Assembly (NCBI GenBank): GCA_016873295.1
Contig: VGXM01000006.1
Coordinates: 1-44,524, forward strand
Direction of reading: 5' to 3'
DNA: 44,524 nucleotides
From: Phycisphaerae bacterium
GTDB taxonomy: Bacteria > Planctomycetota > Phycisphaerae > Phycisphaerales > UBA1924
Shown here: positions 42,531 through 44,524 of the stretch, one piece after another
How the letters are laid out: every line of letters starts with the position of its first letter
Numbering within the stretch: position 1 is the first letter of the stretch
Translations under genes and position numbers: made by a program
Notes under the pieces: model-generated
Databases searched by the model: none
Told to the model about the DNA's origin: nothing
Seen by the model: the letters and a program-made list of their open reading frames with translations, nothing else

Positions 42531-43769
42531 TCAGTCCTCGGGCCTCTCGCCCTCGGGCGCCATCTTGACGATCTTGGGGTCGAAGCGAGCGACGGCGTCG
42601 ACGAGGTCGCTCTGCTTGGCCATCACGCGGTGGATGTCCTTGTAGACGCCCGGCGACTCGTCGGCGCCGGCGGACAGCACGGTGATGCCGGCGTCCTTGA
42701 GTTCCTTGCGCACGGCGCCGAAGGCGAAGCGCTCGCGGGCCTTGGTGCGCGACATGAGGCGCCCGGCGCCGTGGGCCGCCGAGTGCAGCGACTCGGGCTG
42801 GCCCTTGCCGACGACCACGAAGCCCGGCGAGGCCATGGACCCGGGGATGACGCCCATGACGCCGGGGCCGGCAGGGGTCGCGCCCTTGCGGTGGACGACG
42901 ACCTGGCGCCCGCCGCCCACGATGGGGTGTTGTTCGAGCCAGGCGAAGTTGTGGTGGTTCTCGACGTCCGCGATGGCGTGGGCGCCCAGGTGCTCGAGGA
43001 TGGCACGGTGGATGCAGGCGTGGTTGGCGGCGGCGTACTGCCCCATGAGGTTCATCGCGTTCCAGTACTCGCCCCCCTCGGGGCTGTCCAGGTCCAGCCA
43101 CGCCAGACGCGAGAGCTCGCCCGAGAGCCCGGGGTGCAGGGCCTTGGCGACGCGCGAGTAGTGGTTGCAGACCTGGGCGCCCGTGCCGCGGCTGCCCGAG
43201 TGGGAGAGCAGGGCGAGGTATCGTCCGGGGGCCAGGTCCCAGTTGGCGTGGGAGCCGCCGATCCAGGACTGGCGCACGCCGCGGGGCGAGTTCTCGCCCA
43301 CGGTGAGCACGCCGAACTCGACGAAGTGGTTGCCCGACCCGCTCGTCCCGAGCTGATGCCAAGCCTTGTCCTTGGCCCCGGCGGTGATCGGCGAGACGTT
43401 CCAGTCGGCGTCCATGACGGCGTGGTCGTGGGGCTGCCTGAACTCGCCCCCGATGCCGAAGAGCGTGCGGCGTTCGATCGCCTCGGCCAGGCGGCGGCGC
43501 TGGGCCTCGTCCTCGAGGGCCTCGGGGGGGAGGTCGAGCACCGAGAGCTTCATGCGGCAGGCGATGTCGACGCCCACGGCGTAGGGGATGACGACGCCCT
43601 CGGTCGCCAGCACGCCGCCGATCGGCAGCCCGTACCCGATGTGCGCATCGGGCATCAGCGCCCCGCGGCGCGACACGGGGAGGGAGCAGGCGCGTTCGAG
43701 CTGGTCGAGGGCGGGCTGGTCGAAATCCTCGCCGACCGAGCCCCAGAGCCTGTAGGGGCAGTGACTCAT
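42531..43769 (-). CDS. rtcB: RtcB-type RNA ligase
   Basis: A 412-residue GTP-dependent ligase that joins 2',3'-cyclic phosphate (or 3'-phosphate) and 5'-OH RNA ends in tRNA repair/splicing. It has MPDAHIGYGLPIGGVLA, GVDIACRMKLSVLD (metal Asp and Cys), the GSGNHFVEFG metal/GTP motif, SHSGSRG, and HHNFAWLEQH and VVHRKGATPAG near the C-terminus, matching the histidine that is guanylated in RtcB. Start ATG 43769 is chosen over the upstream TTG because TACCGT lies 6 nt upstream. No rtcA or rtcR is next to it. Confidence 0.93.
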   Translation of the reverse strand: MSHCPYRLWGSVGEDFDQPALDQLERACSLPVSRRGALMPDAHIGYGLPIGGVLATEGVVIPYAVGVDIACRMKLSVLDLPPEALEDEAQRRRLAEAIERRTLFGIGGEFRQPHDHAVMDADWNVSPITAGAKDKAWHQLGTSGSGNHFVEFGVLTVGENSPRGVRQSWIGGSHANWDLAPGRYLALLSHSGSRGTGAQVCNHYSRVAKALHPGLSGELSRLAWLDLDSPEGGEYWNAMNLMGQYAAANHACIHRAILEHLGAHAIADVENHHNFAWLEQHPIVGGGRQVVVHRKGATPAGPGVMGVIPGSMASPGFVVVGKGQPESLHSAAHGAGRLMSRTKARERFAFGAVRKELKDAGITVLSAGADESPGVYKDIHRVMAKQSDLVDAVARFDPKIVKMAPEGERPED

Positions 43770-43775
43770 CGCACA

Positions 43776-43781
43776 ACGGTA
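43776..43781 (-). promoter_or_regulatory. Proximal -10 box of rtcB (leaderless type)
   Basis: Minus strand: TACCGT, tgtgcg (6 nt), ATG at 43769. Confidence 0.55.
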
Positions 43782-43802
43782 GTTGGGGACGATCAATCAC
43801 AC

Positions 43803-43850
43803 GGGGCGGGGCTTCCCAGCCCCCGCCGGGGACCGGAATGCCCCGCCCCG
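43803..43850. repeat. Dispersed 48-bp hairpin element, copy 2
   Basis: ggggcggggc at the left and gccccgcccc at the right, with a similar centre to the copy at 16766-16814. It sits between the divergent rtcB and VOC genes. Confidence 0.65.
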
Positions 43851-43867
43851 GAGGCACGGTTCGCCAC

Positions 43868-43896
43868 TTGCACCGGGGCTTGTGATCGTGCAGAAT
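43868..43896 (+). promoter_or_regulatory. Promoter of the VOC-family gene
   Basis: TTGCAC (43868-43873), 17 nt, CAGAAT (43891-43896); leader about 70 nt with agggag before the ATG. Confidence 0.55.
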
Positions 43897-43973
43897 GGGG
43901 CGGGGGAGCGGCGGCGGGTGGGTCATCGCCGCCGCCGCACGCGTGGAACCCCGATGACCGCAGGGAGATCGCC

Positions 43974-44345
43974 ATGCCCGCACCCGTCGTCCATTTCGAG
44001 ATCGGCGTCCGCGACACCGAGAAGGCCAGGAAGTTCTACGGCCCGCTCTTCGGGTGGGAGTTCCACCCGGGCGGTCCGGCGGCGATGATCGGCAACATCG
44101 GGGGGTACTGCCCCAACCCCACGCCCGGCATCGGCGGGCACCTGATGGCGCTGGGGCACGAGCCGCACAACTACTGCGTGGTCTACGTCCAGGTCGACGA
44201 CCTGGAAGCGACGCTCAAGAAGGCGGAGGGCCTGGGCGGCAAGCGGATCGTGCCGCCCACCGAGGTCCCCGGCATGGGGCACTTCGCCTGGTTCCAGGAC
44301 CCGGAGGGCAACTGCGTGGGTCTGTGGAAGCCGATGGGGCAGTAG
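43974..44345 (+). CDS. VOC-family (glyoxalase-like) protein
   Basis: A 123-residue single-module protein of the vicinal-oxygen-chelate superfamily: VVHFEIGVRDTEKARKFYGPLFGWEF at the start (conserved His and Tyr), VVYVQVDDLEATLKKAEGLGGKRIVPP in the second half, and HFAWFQDPEGNCVGLWKP, which gives the 'D-P-E-G-N' end. His7 and the Glu of the closing strand region could bind metal, but the family includes non-enzymatic members, and the substrate is unknown. It probably works as a dimer. ATG 43974 has agggag 6 nt upstream and a clear promoter. Confidence 0.9.
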   Translation: MPAPVVHFEIGVRDTEKARKFYGPLFGWEFHPGGPAAMIGNIGGYCPNPTPGIGGHLMALGHEPHNYCVVYVQVDDLEATLKKAEGLGGKRIVPPTEVPGMGHFAWFQDPEGNCVGLWKPMGQ

Positions 44346-44417
44346 CGCGCCGCTGGAGAATCGGTTTCGCTCGTTGGGTTGACGGCACCCCGAGCGGAGA
44401 CACCCTCCCGTGGGCGT

Positions 44418-44524
44418 TCAACGTGGCGCTGCGCGCTGAGTGCTCAAGCGAATCCCCCGCTCATACCGATCGATCGACGCGTCGAATGCCCTGCGAACAA
44501 AGTCGCCCGCGTCGAGCCGGATCC
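44418..44524 (-). CDS. Possible C-terminal end of a protein running off the right edge
   Basis: On the minus strand the frame from 44522 to a TGA at 44418-44420 is open and reads RLDAGDFVRRAFDASIDRY then ERGIRLSTQRAAPR, which has the amphipathic, charged look of a real protein end. Only 35 codons are visible and no domain can be named. The other two frames on this strand look less protein-like. Confidence 0.3.
   Translation of the reverse strand, partial: IRLDAGDFVRRAFDASIDRYERGIRLSTQRAAPR

Overview
The window is GC-rich chromosomal DNA, most likely from a member of the Planctomycetota, probably class Phycisphaerae. The pointers are three secreted proteins ending in a PEP-CTERM-like tail (short Pro motif, hydrophobic helix, Arg cluster), a TPR protein carrying two RNA polymerase alpha C-terminal domains, secretin-type 'NLHVxxTPExHAxVxxLL'-style domains, and abundant dispersed palindromic repeats. 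The phylum is inferred from these features, not from a marker gene tree.

Layout. 1-1041: the 3' end of an IS630-type transposase, then a PEP-CTERM secreted protein with a clear promoter and terminator. 1160-9345: comEC/rec2, a convergent 659-aa exported protein, trpE, a 1.07-kb array of ten 108-bp palindromic repeats, a small unknown gene and clpS. 9644-16766: a stand-alone type II secretion ATPase N-terminal domain protein, a coiled-coil lipoprotein, a MATE transporter, the TPR/double alpha-CTD protein, a BFD-type [2Fe-2S] protein, a HAD phosphatase and a membrane-fused spermidine-synthase-like protein. 16907-22290: aroC, an APC permease, a Sel1-repeat protein and a BtuF-like cobalamin-binding protein. 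22405-27886: a gspD-gspE pair and two convergent GNAT acetyltransferases. 27887-28515: a repeat-filled gap. 28516-35624: glmS, a family 2 glycosyltransferase, a SulP transporter, and a sigma factor / anti-sigma / exported protein operon. 35812-44345: carB, two CHRD-domain PEP-CTERM proteins flanking a subtilisin-like protease, rtcB, and a VOC-family protein.

The genes are mostly single housekeeping units rather than long operons. trpE and aroC are both shikimate/tryptophan pathway genes, separated by about 10 kb. The clear co-transcribed sets are gspD-gspE (1-nt gap) and the sigma/anti-sigma/exported-protein set (4-nt overlap, then 25 nt).

Two features stand out. First, eleven genes have a TANNNT-like box only 5-7 nt upstream of the start codon and no Shine-Dalgarno sequence, which is the signature of leaderless transcription; secreted and operon genes instead carry strong Shine-Dalgarno sequences. 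Second, a roughly 72-bp palindromic element occurs intergenically next to the APC permease gene and again, in the same reading frame, inside the btuF-like coding sequence, where it encodes a segment of the protein.
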